Positions 35,231 through 47,142 of a stretch of DNA of 64,000 nt are shown one piece after another (within the stretch, counting starts at the first letter, position 1; the number at the start of each line of letters is the position of its first letter). The stretch is from Linum tenue. Lineage: Eukaryota > Streptophyta > Magnoliopsida > Malpighiales > Linaceae. The DNA lies in contig CAMGYJ010000011.1 in assembly GCA_946122785.1 (NCBI GenBank), positions 21,329,007-21,393,006 of the forward strand, read 5' to 3'. A program made the translations under genes and the position numbers. The notes beneath the pieces are model-generated. The model saw only the letters and a list, made by a program, of their open reading frames with translations, did not search any database and was not told where the DNA came from.

Positions 35231-36307
35231 CTGCAATTGCCCGCTTCCTCCAGTGAATGGTGACGACGATGGCCCGCTCGACGCTGGTAAAAGGTCTTCT
35301 GAGGATGGCGGCGTCATCAGCTTCGATCGGCATGGCATAATCATCAATGGCGTCAACTATGTGGAGGAATGTGTATCCCTTCTTCTTCAGCTTCTCTAAA
35401 AGAGAGTTCTCCATTGCCTTCTTGCTCTCTTCGGTAATGTAAAAGAAGTCTTTCTGACCTAATTCCTTCATTCTGGGCACGTTACCCTTCAAGTTGGTCG
35501 GCCAATCAACAGACGGTGCAACTAGTGCGATTGTGCCAAGTGGAGGCTTGTTGATGTCTGACGGCTCCGCATCAGTATTGCCTTCAATTTCCAAATTCTT
35601 AGCGCCCGCAACCTTGTGGAAGGCGCTCGTTTGCCTTGCGGCGGAGTTTGTGGCGCCACCGATGCTGACGTTGAGTGGTGCAGCTGGATTTGGTCCAAGC
35701 ACTGGAGCTGCCAACGTACGTATATGCAGTTGTGACCGACGCCGCGTCACATCGGATTAATAGTGGATGATGAGAACTCTTCACACCGTGATGGATCCAG
35801 TACCAGGGTTAGGGCTTTGTCTGGCATATTGGCGGCTGGTGGCGGTTCTTTGTATGATGTAGGTGGCTGCCTCCGAGCTAGGGCTGGTTTGGCGCCAACG
35901 ATCGCAACTGCGCCAATTGGCGATGGCATAGGCGGTCACTTCGGAACTGCGGCTAGCTCTTCCGTTGACGGATCTGATGCTGGCATAAGCTTCAACTCGG
36001 TGGCGGCGAGTGACGTCGGTTCGTCCTTGCTGTCCATTGGTAGAGAGTGGCGATTACGGTCAGAATGGTGAAGCGGTGGAGTTGGCGCGGGTAAGCTGGT
36101 GGCGATGATGTAACCGGGAAAGTTGCGGATGAGGCGCTCCTCCCATCCGGCCGGTTGTAGGAGCATACTGGCGATAGACAGTATCCCTTAATTGGTCCTT
36201 GCTCATGGGGTCAATTCCAACTGAATGTCATTGTGTACGATGGGTAGCAATCAAGCGGTGTGTGATGATGAATAACCTGGATTCTGGGTTGTGTGAAACA
36301 CCAGGCT

Positions 36308-36319
36308 AGGCTCTGATAC
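36308..36319 (-). other. primer-binding site of outer LTR element
   Basis: A third TGGTATCAGAGC in this window (minus strand), three bases inside the LTR at 36323. Confidence 0.88.
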
Positions 36320-36322
36320 CAA

Positions 36323-36714
36323 TTGTTATCTGATACAGAATTGAAGAATTCTTGACTCGTAACCATCTTGCGATAAAACTAACAAATTACGATAAAACGC
36401 TGTAAATTGTGATAAACGAAAGACAATAAACTAGATTTGAGTTCCAATCTTCTTCATATCCTTAAACGAAAGACAAGGTATATATTTATAGGCATAGAAG
36501 CCTCTACCTTCTCCTATCTAGAACATGAATACTAGTCCCACAAGTAAACGATAATCAATTCCTAAACATACTAGAAAACAATCACAATCCTACTAAGACA
36601 ATTAAACAATAATAATATCCTCAATAATATGAAATACGAACTAATTAATAAAACTACTAAAAATTATATGAGTCCGTAAATTCCTAAATTGTCACGATGA
36701 CTCCTCTCGTAACA
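36323..36714 (-). repeat. LTR of outer non-autonomous element
   Basis: About 392 bp from TGTTATCTGATACAG to CTCTCGTAACA on the plus strand, with inverted TGTTA/TAACA ends. The boundary is inferred from these ends, the primer site on one side and coding sequence starting at 36715 on the other. No second copy was found. Confidence 0.75.
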
Positions 36715-38403
36715 TCTCGCCCTCTCCGCTTGAAAACAATCGGGTCATCGACCTGGTCCCTCCGGGTCAACCCGAGAAGCGGCAATTTGCACCCGACAGA
36801 GGCGTATCTCATCGCCCCGCCGATCAAAACCCTATCAGATTCTGCTTTCGTTGCGCACTATGCTCCCAAGGAACATTCTCTGGAGGTCAGAGCACCCATC
36901 CCGTCCGATTTCTTCCCCAGGAATCTGCTCCCCGAGGGTTCGTTCATGGTCGGGATCGCGTCGATTTTCTGGCGGGAGGCGTGGAAGTACGGGGAGCGGG
37001 CGTTTTGCTACTGTAACCACGACGTTAGTCATGCGATCGCCGCGATCTCCATTGCCGTCGCTGAGCTCGGGTGGGATGTGAAGTTGCTAGATGGGTTAGG
37101 GTTTGAGGAGCTGGAGAGGCTCATGGGGCTTCACCCTTATCAGGACTTCCCAATTCCTTATAAACCAACGAAAGGCAGGATTCCGAGTATTGAGTTCGAG
37201 CATCCGGATTGCGTGCTTCTCGTCTTCCCTGGTGAGCTCTGTGACTTGAATGTGAACAATCAGCAACTGTGCGCTGCAGCTTGAGATTTGATAGGTTGGA
37301 TTGGAAGGGAAACCCGAATTCGCTGAGTAAGGCGCATGTGTGTTGGAATGTCATTTACAGAACGGCTGAGGCTGTTAAGAAGCAGTCATCATTGTCATCG
37401 CTTGAAGAAGCTGGATTCTCCAATATTGAACCAGTTCAAGGGAGTGGAGTTTTCAGTGCAAGTTCCTACAAGGGGTTTACGGTGAAAGAAATTGTTAGGA
37501 AGAGGAGGAGTGCAGTTGACATGGATGGGGTTACTGAGGTGGACAAGAACACATTTTAACAGATCATGTTACACTGTCTGCCTTCTGGCTCTGGAAGCGG
37601 AGGGAAGCAGCAGCGGCAGAAGAAGCAATTGGCGTTGCCATTTCGTGCTCTCTCGTGGGATGCCGAGGTGCACGCAGCGTTGTTCGTTCATCGGGTGGAC
37701 GGGTTGCCAAAGGGGCTGTATTTCCTGGTGAGAAATGAGGATCATTTGGATGAGCTGAAGAAAGCCACTAGACCCGACTTCAAGTGGGAGAAACCAGAGG
37801 GACGTTCTGATGATTTGCCCTTGTACGAACTTGGTAGAGGAGATTGCCAGCAGATTTCCAAAGCACTTTCCTGCCATCAGGTGTGCCGTCAAGTGAATCT
37901 GGGATTAGTGCAGAATTTGTAGGAGCGAAACTGGGATTTGGAATGTAACAGACTAACAGTTTAACTTTTGGATGCAGGATATTGCCAGCGATGGCTGCTT
38001 TAGCCTTGGAATGGTGGCTCGTTTTGAGCCTGCATTGCGAGACAAGGGTACGTGAATGTACCCTCGACTGTTCTGGGAAACTGGAGTGTTAGGACAGGTT
38101 CTGTACCTGGAAGCACATGCAGTTGGCGTCTCTGCCACTGGAATTGGCTGCTTCTTTGAGGATCCTGGTAAAGCATATAATGGTTTCCTTCTTTCGCCTT
38201 GAATTTTCGGTATCTGCCACCACTGACTGACTCTCTTTCGCTGTTGACGCTGTTCTTTTGTTGTTTGTTTGGCAGTCCACGAGCTACTCGGATTAAGAGG
38301 GTCTAGATTCCAGAGTCTGTATCATTTCACTGTTGGAGGTCCTGTTTTGGACATGCGAATTATGAGTCTTCCAGCTTATCCTGGACCTGATATGGATGCA
38401 TGA
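36715..38403 (+). pseudogene. SagB-type nitroreductase-family pseudogene, 5' end removed by an LTR
   Basis: Exon blocks 36715-37880, 37978-38167 and 38276-38403 with good GT/AG sites. Visible are STWSLRVNPRSGNLHPTEAY (flavin-binding nitroreductase motif), GIASIFWREAWKYGERAF, CNHDVSHAIAAISIAVAELG, then RALSWDAEVHAALFVHRVDG and the C-terminal repeat of the fold, LYLEAHAVGVSATGIGCFFE, VHELLGL, QSLYHFTVGGPVLDMRI. This two-module layout fits plant SagB/ThcOx-like nitroreductases, FMN enzymes of unclear substrate. Lesions are the missing 5' end, a frameshift near 37280, TAA at 37557-37559 and TGA at 38053-38055. Few lesions and clean splice sites point to recent loss. Confidence 0.85.
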
Positions 38404-38510
38404 CAGACGAAATCATTCATTCGATCACAGTTTTTTATCGGCATTAATATTGTATTATGTTACGCAGAAGACTTCGTAGTTTGAGGGTAGAACAAATCCT
38501 TATACCTTTA

Positions 38511-38865
38511 GGGGTCGTTTGCTTGTGGGATTTGGGTGATGGATTTGGAACCCAAATCCCAAGCATCATGGAGTTGACACAAATCCTTTGTTTGTTGAGG
38601 GACACAAATCCGTGGGGTCCACGGATTTGGACCCCTTTTTTAGATCCAAATCCGTGGCCCCCACGAATTTGTAAATCCCACATTTCATTTGAGATTTGAC
38701 AATAGAAGGAAAAAATGTGAGACAAATCCATCACAAATCCATGATAAAAAATAAACTAAACAAACAATGTACTCTTCCAAATCCATGATGCAACAAATCC
38801 ATCATAAATCCAAAGGTTTTTAAAACTCAAAACCTTCATTTTCAAATCTAACAAGCAAACGAGCC
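38511..38865. mobile_element. Tourist-like MITE (PIF/Harbinger) with TTA duplication
   Basis: 355 bp. The ends GGGGTCGTTTGCTTG and, inverted, GGCTCGTTTGCTTG are flanked by TTA at 38508-38510 and 38866-38868. The interior is made of AAATCC/GGATTTG words. It sits just downstream of the nitroreductase pseudogene, probably in its former 3' UTR. Confidence 0.85.
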
Positions 38866-38868
38866 TTA

Positions 38869-39521
38869 GTCTTCAGAGTTAAACCCCTGTAACGATAGAA
38901 TATATGTGCCGGCCGTTAGATATTTCACTAGTTCTATAGACATAGGAACGAAATCATATGTAACAAAAAAGAATGCCTATCCAGGTGTAAGCATCATTAT
39001 ATTACCCTATTGTATTTGTGCATGTATAATGGTTTGATTTTGATACATAAAAAAATGCCACAGGAAACATAATCAAGAAGATAGAGTCGTCTCCCAGCTG
39101 CTTCTCCTTCTGGTCACAACCTATTCTCTTCCTGTCCACGGGATATATTTACATGTCTTCCAACTCTGAGCTCTATCAATGAAGGTCCAACAGTTTCTGA
39201 AAAGCTGCACCAGCATCAAATGCAGAATCATTCATGGCTCATCTTAGTGAGGCTTTTTCCTGATTCAGAAGGGATAGCTGCCTGATGGAACAATCTAACT
39301 GCAGTTGTCTTGACCAAGTGCTTGAGATGTCTCGGGCCAAATTCGATCCAATTTTCAGAAGACCATCTCCAAGAGTCTTGGCTCGATAGAAGATGAGATT
39401 CCCAGAAGATCTGTTCAGTGAGGAAGTTATATCCTTCCTCCTTTGGGATCAGCCAACAACATTATCAAATTCTAATGATGCCGGACAAAACCAAAAGCTT
39501 GTGCTAACCCTTTGAACAGTA
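38869..39521. other. intergenic DNA, probably 3' flank of the Ycf20-like gene
   Basis: No gene is recognised on either strand. The part nearest 39521 probably contains the 3' UTR of the minus-strand gene. Confidence 0.5.
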
Positions 39522-40350
39522 TCACAAAAAGAAGAGGAAGATATCGAATGGAACTGGAAAAAGGCTATCGATATCGAAGCTTATCAGATCGCCAACTTCG
39601 TATTTAAACGAATCCAAGAAGAGTCCAAGAGAAAGACCAAACTTCCAATAGTTGAACATAGTGATCAAGCTCTTGATGTTGCTGAGTAGGCGCAAAGAAC
39701 CCTTGTACATGAGTGCTCCAATGGCTTCCACAATCACCACAGCCAGACCAGCCGATAGAATGTCCCAGTCACCGGTCTGGCCAATCACAGTAGCAAAGGC
39801 AGTAGCACAGTAGAAACCAACCAAGAAAAACAGCAATTTCATTGGTAAATTCTTCCTTAGCTCCTGGATTCTCATCCCAATCCGGGTCTGCAGAGCACGA
39901 ATTGCCCTAATTAACCGTGTTCCACCGCCACTACTGTCATCCGAAGAAGGGGAATCGAATCCACTGCCATTGGTGCTGCTTCTAATCTGCCATACCCTGC
40001 ACCGGGGAAACTAAAAGATAAGCGTTTATCACAGTTTCAGCAAAACCCTAATTTCATATAATGGTGATGGGATTAAATTAATTGGAACAAAGCAGTGAAC
40101 CCTAGGTTAAGAAATGAATGCTTCAGCTTGAGTTGACTCACTCGAAACTGTTGATCAAATACGGCTCAGTAACTCGACAGCTGGGGAATTGGAAAGGGAG
40201 AACCGTAATCCTGTAATGCCTACTGAAAGTTCCGGTGGAGGAGAAGGAGAAGTGCGTAATTGCACTTGTAAATTTCAGGCGATGTGCAGAATGAAGTTTA
40301 GCAACATTTCGCGGCAGGTTCGACAACGGCGATGGAGCCGTTGCTGCCAT
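39522..40350 (-). CDS. Ycf20-like (DUF565) chloroplast membrane protein
   Basis: Two exons, 40142-40350 and 39522-39996, joined at GA/GTGAGT and TGCAG/GGTATG. The join is in frame and gives 227 residues. Residues 1 to about 70 (MAATAPSPLSNLPRNV, Ser/Arg/His-rich, almost no acidic residues) look like a plastid transit peptide. Then GGGTRLIRAIRALQTRIGMR and the DUF565 core IQELRKNLPMKLLFFLVGFY, ATAFATVIGQTGDWDILSA, with three hydrophobic segments. Arabidopsis relatives (NPQ6/NPQ7 group) affect non-photochemical quenching; the molecular role is unknown. No lesion is seen. The end (VGDLISFDIDSLFPVPFDIF) extends past the usual DSFKYE region and may be lineage-specific. A TATA-like TATATACTC lies on the minus strand near 40573-40582. 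Confidence 0.9.
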
Positions 40351-41412
40351 ACGCTTCCTCCGATGTTCGGCCGGTGAAACCTCCTGCCAAAACACAACAA
40401 ATTGAATCGGGAGCCGGAATATTAGCGCAACGATACATTTTCTGTTCGAACAGAACAACCACCACCGAGGAAGCGCTCTACGGTATAGTGAATACTACGC
40501 CTAATTGGTTTTCGATTAGACATTACGAGAGAGAGAAATGATGGAGACGAAATCTTACAGTCGAGGGAGATAAAAGAGTATATATCTTCCACAAATGGCG
40601 TCTAGCGGCTGAATGTCTTTCCTAGCAGCTTTCTGGTTTCCGACGGTGAAAGCGGAGCGAGAAAGTTTTGCTTCCGGCCGCAGGAGGAAGTGGAAGAGTA
40701 CCTTTGGTTAGCCTGGCTTGGTTCAGCTTCTAAAAATCGCAACGCCTAGCGACGTTTCCTCCATTTAATTTAATTTAATTGCAGTGTGTGGGCTGGGAAA
40801 GTAGTATTTGGATTGGGTTGTAGGGATGTTGGCTGAGGAAAGAGAAGGCCCTGGCCCGTGGGGGTGGGGTGGGCAGTGAAGAGAAGAGTAATGGACCGGG
40901 CCATGTGTCTTCTGAATTAGATAGACTATGGGATTCGGCCAATTGTTTCGAACGGGGCGGAGCTATGTTGGCTCTCGGGGGGCCTGGCTTAGGTAACCAG
41001 AGCGTAGAGCGAGAGCGAGAGAGGGAGCGTCGAGTTTTAAAGAATTTTATTTGGAGAGCGTGAAAAGAGCGTTAATAGTATATTATTATTAATTTTTTAT
41101 AAATATATTTAAACAAAATTATACTTTCTTATGATAAAAATATAAAGATACAACGAATAAAATTATAAGAATGGATCACAAAAATACTTCTTCCAATATG
41201 CTTCCCATTGCTTAACTATGCAACCTATAACATGCAAGACATCCAACCTCACTTTACCTATTAAATAAGTTCAAATGACATTTTATTAGGTATCATTTAT
41301 CAATCATATTTAACAGGTGGATACATTCAAAATTGCCACATACTACTCGGCTGACATAAAAGGCTATTGAGAATTAGTTAAATAAAAAACTTCAACAAGT
41401 TGAACAGGGAAG
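40351..41412. other. upstream flank of the Ycf20-like gene and intergenic DNA
   Basis: The first 200-250 bases probably hold the 5' UTR and promoter of the minus-strand gene. A short GA-rich run lies near 41009-41030. No other gene is seen. Confidence 0.5.
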
Positions 41413-42229
41413 CAGATCCGGTGAGTAACCTTGTGGTGAGTAACCCCATGTATAACCCAATAAGAATCTGCCACATCAGCGCCTCCTTCTCTCTCCTGGA
41501 AAAATCATTAATTTTCTTTCCCTTAATCTTTAACGGACGATTTCTCACTCGTTTTAACTCGGAATTTAATTTTTTTTTGCACAGTTAGATCAGATTAATT
41601 GTGCTCTTCAAAATTATATCCACTTTGATATTTTTTGAAACAAAAAAAATTTGCTAGTTATTACCAGTCTATACCATATGGTATTGACTGGTATTAAATA
41701 ACAGCATACCATATGGTATGAAAAATACCAGTCAATACCATATGTTGTTATTTAATACCAGTCAATACCATATGGTATTAAATAACATCATACCATATGG
41801 TATAATAAATACCACCTCATACCAGGGTGGTATAGTATGGTATGGAGTTGGTAACGAGAGGTTTGCAAAAATTTCCCCCAGAAATTTTTGAAATCCAATA
41901 GATCATGATTAAATCGTTCCTTTTTTGCAAAAATTTCCGAAAATGACGAAACAACGAAGGAGATACCATATGGTATGGAGTTGGTAACGAGGGAGATGAA
42001 AAAAAAAATTCTCAAAAAATATTGAAAATGGATATCATTTTGTAGAGAACAACGAACTCGTTCCATTTGTGCAAAAAAAATTGAAATCCGAGTTAGAATG
42101 AAGAAGATATTATCCAATTAAGAAAACTAGGAGAAATAAATTCTTTTGATTCTTCACCCTTAGATCTGCAGACACTTAAAAGAAGGGTCCAAATTTAGTT
42201 ACTCATTGTTACTCACCCTATCTTGAGCC
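41413..42229. repeat. TACCATATGGTA-rich repeat family, copy 1
   Basis: It begins GATCCGGTGAGTAACC and ends GTTACTCACCCTATCTTGAG, so the ends are partly complementary (GTGAGTAAC against GTTACTCAC). The interior has a cluster of palindromes TACCATATGGTA and CCAGTCAATACCATATG at about 41663-41850. Shared with copies 2 and 3 are GCACAGTTAGATCAGATTAA and the GATCATGAT-containing block. No coding capacity; probably a non-autonomous DNA element. Confidence 0.7.
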
Positions 42230-42263
42230 AGTTGGACAGAGCTCTAACCCCAAATCCCGGGAA

Positions 42264-43274
42264 TGGATCAGGTCAGTAACTTTATGGTGAGTAACCATGA
42301 GTAACCCGTCCTCATCTGCATGACATCAGCATCCTCTCTCTCATGGAAAGCCTTTAATTTTTTCCTCTTTAACCTTTGACGGACGATTTCTCACTCATTT
42401 TAAGTCGAAATTTAAATTTTTTTGCACAGTTAGATCAGATTAATTGTGCTCTTCAAAATGATATCCACTTTAATATATTTTTCGAACAAAAAAAATTGAG
42501 CCATTTTTTACCAGCCTATACCATATGGTATTGACTGGTATTGAAATAAAAGCATACCTATGTTTTGAAAAACGTACCATGGTGGTATAGACAAACCAAT
42601 ACTGTAGGATGGTTGAATACATGATAGTAGAAGTATATCAACTGTAATTTACGACTTTTAACATTGTATACCACACAATACCACCCGTACCAGGGTGGTA
42701 TTGTATGGTATTGTGTGGTATTTTTTGGTCCTGTAATTTGTTCACCCAGAAATTTGTAGATCCAATAGATCATGATGAACTCGTCCCTTCTGTGCAAACG
42801 TTTTCAAAAACGAATTAAAAATGAAGAAGATACCATACAATACCACCCTGTACCAGGGTGGTATTGTATGGTATTGTGTGGTATTTTTTGGTCCTGTAAT
42901 TTGTTCACCCAGAAATTTGTAGATCCAGTAGATCATGATGAACTCATCCCTGCTGTGCAAACGTTTTCAAAAACGAATTAAAACGAATAAGATACCATAT
43001 GGTATGCAGTTGGTACCGAGAGGCCAAATTTTTTTTTCCTAAAAAAATATTGAAAATTGATCTCATTTTGTAGAGCACGGTGAACTCGTTCCATCTGTGC
43101 AAAAAAAATTAAAATCCGAGTTAAAACGAAAAAGATATGAGTCAATTAAGAAAGCTAGTGAAAATAAAAATAGCTTTTAATTCTCCATCCTTAGATCTGG
43201 ATTTTCTAAATGAATGGTCCAGATTTGGTTATTGATGGGTGCATAACCCATGGTTATGCACCCTATCTTGAGCC
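42264..43274. repeat. TACCATATGGTA-rich repeat family, copy 2
   Basis: Same order of blocks as copy 1, directly downstream in the same orientation. It contains an internal duplication of the TACCAGGGTGGTATTGTATGG block and the following 100 bases (about 42690-42790 and 42850-42970). Confidence 0.7.
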
Positions 43275-44024
43275 CCAAATCCCTAGCTAAGCATGTTTCC
43301 AGCAAGCATTTGAAAAACATAAAGGCCACCATACATGACCTTCCTCCTTGTGACCTCAATTGATGGCAGCAAAAGTCGATCTCAATATGCGGCTGGGAGA
43401 ACAGGGGAGCTTTGGAACAAGGAATTAAGGAAAACCAGTAGAGCTCAAGAAACAGAGCAGGTGAAACAGGGGAGAGGAAGATAATCACATACACTAACTG
43501 CTCATCGAAGGAGAAAGTGCAAAGCAATAAAGTTGAAGAAATCAAACTTCGCCCTTTTCGGCATCTTGTCTTCTTCTCTGCTTCTTCCACTTCCTGCTAT
43601 GAAACCCCTAAGAAGTAGAGAAGAGATGGGGAAAAAATCACCTTTTTGACTGTTGGTGGAAACTGAAAATCAAGCTCAAAGTCGAGCATATGCTTCGCCC
43701 CGGCCTGGTCTGAGAAGCTTTAATCAATTAACCATGAGGAAATTTAATCAATTAACTTGGTGAAGAGCTGAGAGAAGCTTTCACATATGTTCTAATCCGC
43801 GCTCCCAAATTGAGCAGTATGCGAATTTAAGACGATTTGCCTACAAACCGCGTTTTCACGCGTTGGAGCGGGGACGTGGAGGTCAAAGCCACGAATTGGG
43901 TGACCTAAGCCCCGACCTCCCCGAGAATTTTGAAACTTACGTATAAAGTCCAGGAAATTTTGAGAGTTACGTATAAAATTAATGTTTAACATATCTAACT
44001 TCCGTGTGATACATAATTGACATT
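43275..44024. other. intergenic DNA
   Basis: No gene seen. A 137-codon minus-strand frame (43177-43590) has no domain and overlaps repeat copy 2. Confidence 0.45.
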
Positions 44025-44130
44025 ATCTGCTTATAGTCTAGCGGATATGTAGCCGAATTACAACCTCAAAGGTACCGGGTTCAACCGTAGTAGGCAGCCT
44101 TTTTATTACTATTTTAACTGTTTTTTTTTT
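44025..44130 (+). mobile_element. tRNA-derived SINE-like element
   Basis: RNA polymerase III A box TAGTCTAGCGG (44034-44044, fits TRGYNNARNGG) and B box GGTTCAACC (44078-44086), 34 bases apart, followed by a T-rich tail. No tRNA cloverleaf can be drawn around it, so it is a SINE head or a decayed tRNA and not a tRNA gene. Confidence 0.5.
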
Positions 44131-44371
44131 CATTCAGTTCAATCCTCTAATTTTCCTGCTTGGTCTTATAAATCCTATGATTTCATATAACGTCGGTCAA
44201 GTTACTTTAATTTATGGCTCCGCCCTTTGTTTCGAATAAACTCCAACCAGTGATTGTCTAGAAAAAGAATTCCAAAAGTACACACTGAAATCTCAGGTCG
44301 GTTTCACATGCGTATTGGTTCTCAACGCACAGATTCCAAAACTGAAAACTCGACCGATTAGGAATTCAATT

Positions 44372-44372
<1 letters not shown>

Positions 44373-44406
<34 letters not shown>
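44373..44406. repeat. (ATA)n microsatellite
   Basis: About 11 ATA/TAA units. Confidence 0.92.
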
Positions 44407-44407
<1 letters not shown>

Positions 44408-44849
44408 GCGTCATTTACAAGTTAAATCATCTGTGACAAAACCACTCTCTATGTACCTTGAAAATGGTCAGCAATACTTTAATTTGAAGGAAACTGTGAA
44501 ACTTTGGTGCCAGACTAGCATGTTGATAAGCTGCAGGCTCGCCGTCGGCCAATTAAGAAGCTTATTACTTCCGCTTCGAAGTAGAATTGTAGTGTGGCCT
44601 TTCCGACGTCGAAACTACCAAGCTCACTAGAGACAGAGAGAGCCTCGATGCTCCGCAACGTTAACGTTGACAACCCACTCTCCCAGTTGGGACGAACTAC
44701 AAGTAGACAGTCGTTTGATAGGGTGTCGTCAATGCATGGTAATACTAATCACGATTTCCCGCCATTTTTGTTCGCAAATTAATCACGATGCCAATGCCAT
44801 AATGGGTCTGTTTACACCTAAAATATTTTTGGCTCAAATATTAAATTAA

Positions 44850-45235
44850 TGCGGCATCGCGAGATTAACGATGTCGCGAGCTAAACAACATCGAGGTGGT
44901 CGACGATGCCGCGAGCATAGCGGCGTCACAATTCCAATAGCCTTGAAGATTCAACAACGCCGCGATGTCACGAGTTTCACGACATTGTGAGTTTAGTTGT
45001 TACAAGATCGATGATGTCGAGTTCAACGGCATCGCAAAGCCAACACCGTCGTGGATCTCAACGGTGTCGGAAGTTCAACAACACCGTGGATTCAACGACT
45101 TCGCGAGCTGAGCGATGTTGTGAGTCCAATGGTGACGTGGGGTAAAACAACGATGTTGTTTAATTGGACGGTGGGGTCTTGTTAGTTGTTCAAAATCAAC
45201 GGCATCGTTTTGGCGGCTTTGTTGGAGGAGGCATA
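44850..45235. repeat. degenerate minisatellite with GATGTCGCGAG core
   Basis: Variants of CRRCGATGTCGCGAG and its complement recur roughly every 20-35 bases (CGATGTCGCGAGC, CGATGCCGCGAGC, CGCCGCGATGTCACGAG, CGACTTCGCGAGC). It is CpG-rich unlike its surroundings. No frame stays open through it. Confidence 0.6.
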
Positions 45236-46984
45236 AACGACATCGCGGGCTCATGAAAATAAAGGAGTTATTTTCTTGCATGTAAGATTTACGCAAAACA
45301 GTTGAGGAAGTAGTTCCACGGAACGTGAAGACTACGCAACTGATTTCAAATAAAATCACCGGAGCAAGGAGAGAGAAAGGAGAAAAAAAATTAACACAGA
45401 AATACATCTATCAAACTTATCTTTTTCTCTGTAACTCCTTCGCGGAGCTCTCCTTCCAGGAAGGATCGCCATAGTCGTAGCAGTAGTCATAGTCACGGAG
45501 CTCTCAACAGTAATCTCCATAGGAGTAGTTTAACATAGATTCCCCAAAAACTCAAACACCCTCGTTCAAACGTAGTTTGGAGAGGTGCGAACCGTAGTAA
45601 CGATCGTCTTATTAGAAGTCAGAGGTGGATCGATCAAATCAACACCGCTCGCTGAATATTTGACGATCGTCTTCGTTTTCAGAAATGATAGTTGCGCCGA
45701 TTGCCACAACTTGCTACCAACGGTACCATGTATGATCGAATTGACCAAACAAACGTGGCCATACTAATACACAAAATTTTCACACCATACTAGACAGGAG
45801 ATATCTTTCCTTCTTTTCTTTCCTTGGTTCAATTTCGACGTCCTTACACTTCAGTTTAGTGGATAAATTAAGATGATGCGTAATCAAAGTGTGTGATACA
45901 TTCTAATTTCTATGCAATGTTTTCGTAATGGGATCCATTCATGTGGATGTTAATCAAGTAGTAGAGTATGATTTATTGTTGTGTCAATATGGCATGAATC
46001 GTTTTGACTTAATAATTGAAGTAGCTAGATGACTATGCCTACCCTTAAAGGGGTTGGCTTTTTGACACCCCATTTATCATTGGTCAGTTTTATTTTCAAT
46101 AATTGACAAGTATTAATTAAACTTATTTTTTGTTTTCTTAATCTTGTAATTTCGACATTAATTACGTAATTGGGTTCTCTCACCTACATTGGAAAGATAA
46201 AGAATTTGGGGAATGAGAAAAAAACGCCCCCAAATTCAGAGTTAATTGCCCTTTTTTCTCTCCCTTTCATCTCCTTCTCTCTCCATTTTGTTTTCCTGTC
46301 AACCAAAACCCTCTCTTCAAACGACCAAAACGCTTCCCATTTTCATCTTCCTCTTCCTCCCGGCGCTGCCAACACATCTCTCCGACCTATCCCTCCATGC
46401 TTTCCATCTGTGCCGCCATCATCCCTCATGTCGCCGTCCTCCTCCAGCGCCTTCCACCACCACCACCCTCCTATCTCCAGCCGCAGCCGTCCTACGGTCA
46501 CCATCCTTCGTCGCTATGCAGCATCCACCATCCCCCATCGTTGCGCCGCCCTCCTCCCCCAAGCCGTCTCCCAGTGAGTTTTTGATTTTCAGTTCTGACT
46601 TTTCGTTTTTCAGATCTGATTTTTGTACCACTGCACTGATATTTGTACCACTGCACTTAAACTCAAAATATGGTATTTGTATCAGTGCACTAGTAGCGAT
46701 ATCATATGTGAGTGATAACGTACATTGGTACATATATCATATCAGGGGCAGAGCTAGGATTTGGAGACTGGGGGGCGAAAATAATTTTGAAAGAAAATAA
46801 TATTTTATAATTATTTTTAGAAGTACACGATGTTCTTTTTTTATGTGGAAGTACGCAATGTTCTTTGAAATGATTGAAATCACTCAAAATAACATCTAAA
46901 CTAAAACTTGTAACCGTTACTCTTTCAGTATATAAAAAGGTGACTTTTCCTTATACTATTTGACAATAATGGGATTTGAGAAGA
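45236..46984. other. intergenic DNA
   Basis: Pyrimidine-rich at 46240-46560 with long but domain-free frames (up to 184 codons, dominated by Pro/Ser/His). Two GTACCACTGCACT words occur near 46625-46660. No gene is supported. Confidence 0.45.
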
Positions 46985-47130
46985 GGTTTCGGTAGATGGG
47001 GATTAAATGTGAGATTTCCGTCGACATGGGAGATTTATTTCTGTTTGGTGGACATGGGAGATTTATGTTTGGTTTGGGGAATGGTAGATGGGGATTAAAT
47101 GGGAGATTTCTGTTTGGTTTGGGGAATGCA
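46985..47130. repeat. short tandem repeat, GGGAGATTT-type units
   Basis: GGTAGATGGGGATTAAATG, CATGGGAGATTTAT and TCTGTTTGGTTTGGGGAATG recur two or three times each in about 145 bp. Confidence 0.7.
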
Positions 47131-47142
47131 ACATATATATAT

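Larger units (their letters stand above)
32391..36714 (-). mobile_element. outer non-autonomous LTR retrotransposon, left end missing
   Basis: On the right is an LTR (36323-36714, TGTTATCTGAT...TCTCGTAACA). Just inside it is an initiator-Met primer-binding site (36308-36319), so the element points left. The internal region (35236-36307, continuing at 32391-32728 across the nested insertion) has broken minus-strand frames (MLLQPAGWEERLIRNFPGYI; later FFYITEESKKAMENSLL) but no protease, integrase or reverse transcriptase. No second LTR is found to the left. The nested element and its ctgca duplication interrupt it. Confidence 0.65.

Noticed and set aside
35494..36071. Plus-strand Gly/Ser/Ala-rich frames
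   Set aside because: They lie opposite the internal region of the outer LTR element and have no domain.
43177..43590. 137-codon minus-strand frame
   Set aside because: It begins in unique DNA and ends in repeat copy 2, with no recognisable domain or splice context.
46170..46800. Overlapping plus-strand frames of 135 and 184 codons
   Set aside because: A pyrimidine-rich stretch that keeps several frames open at once; Pro/Ser/His bias and no domain.
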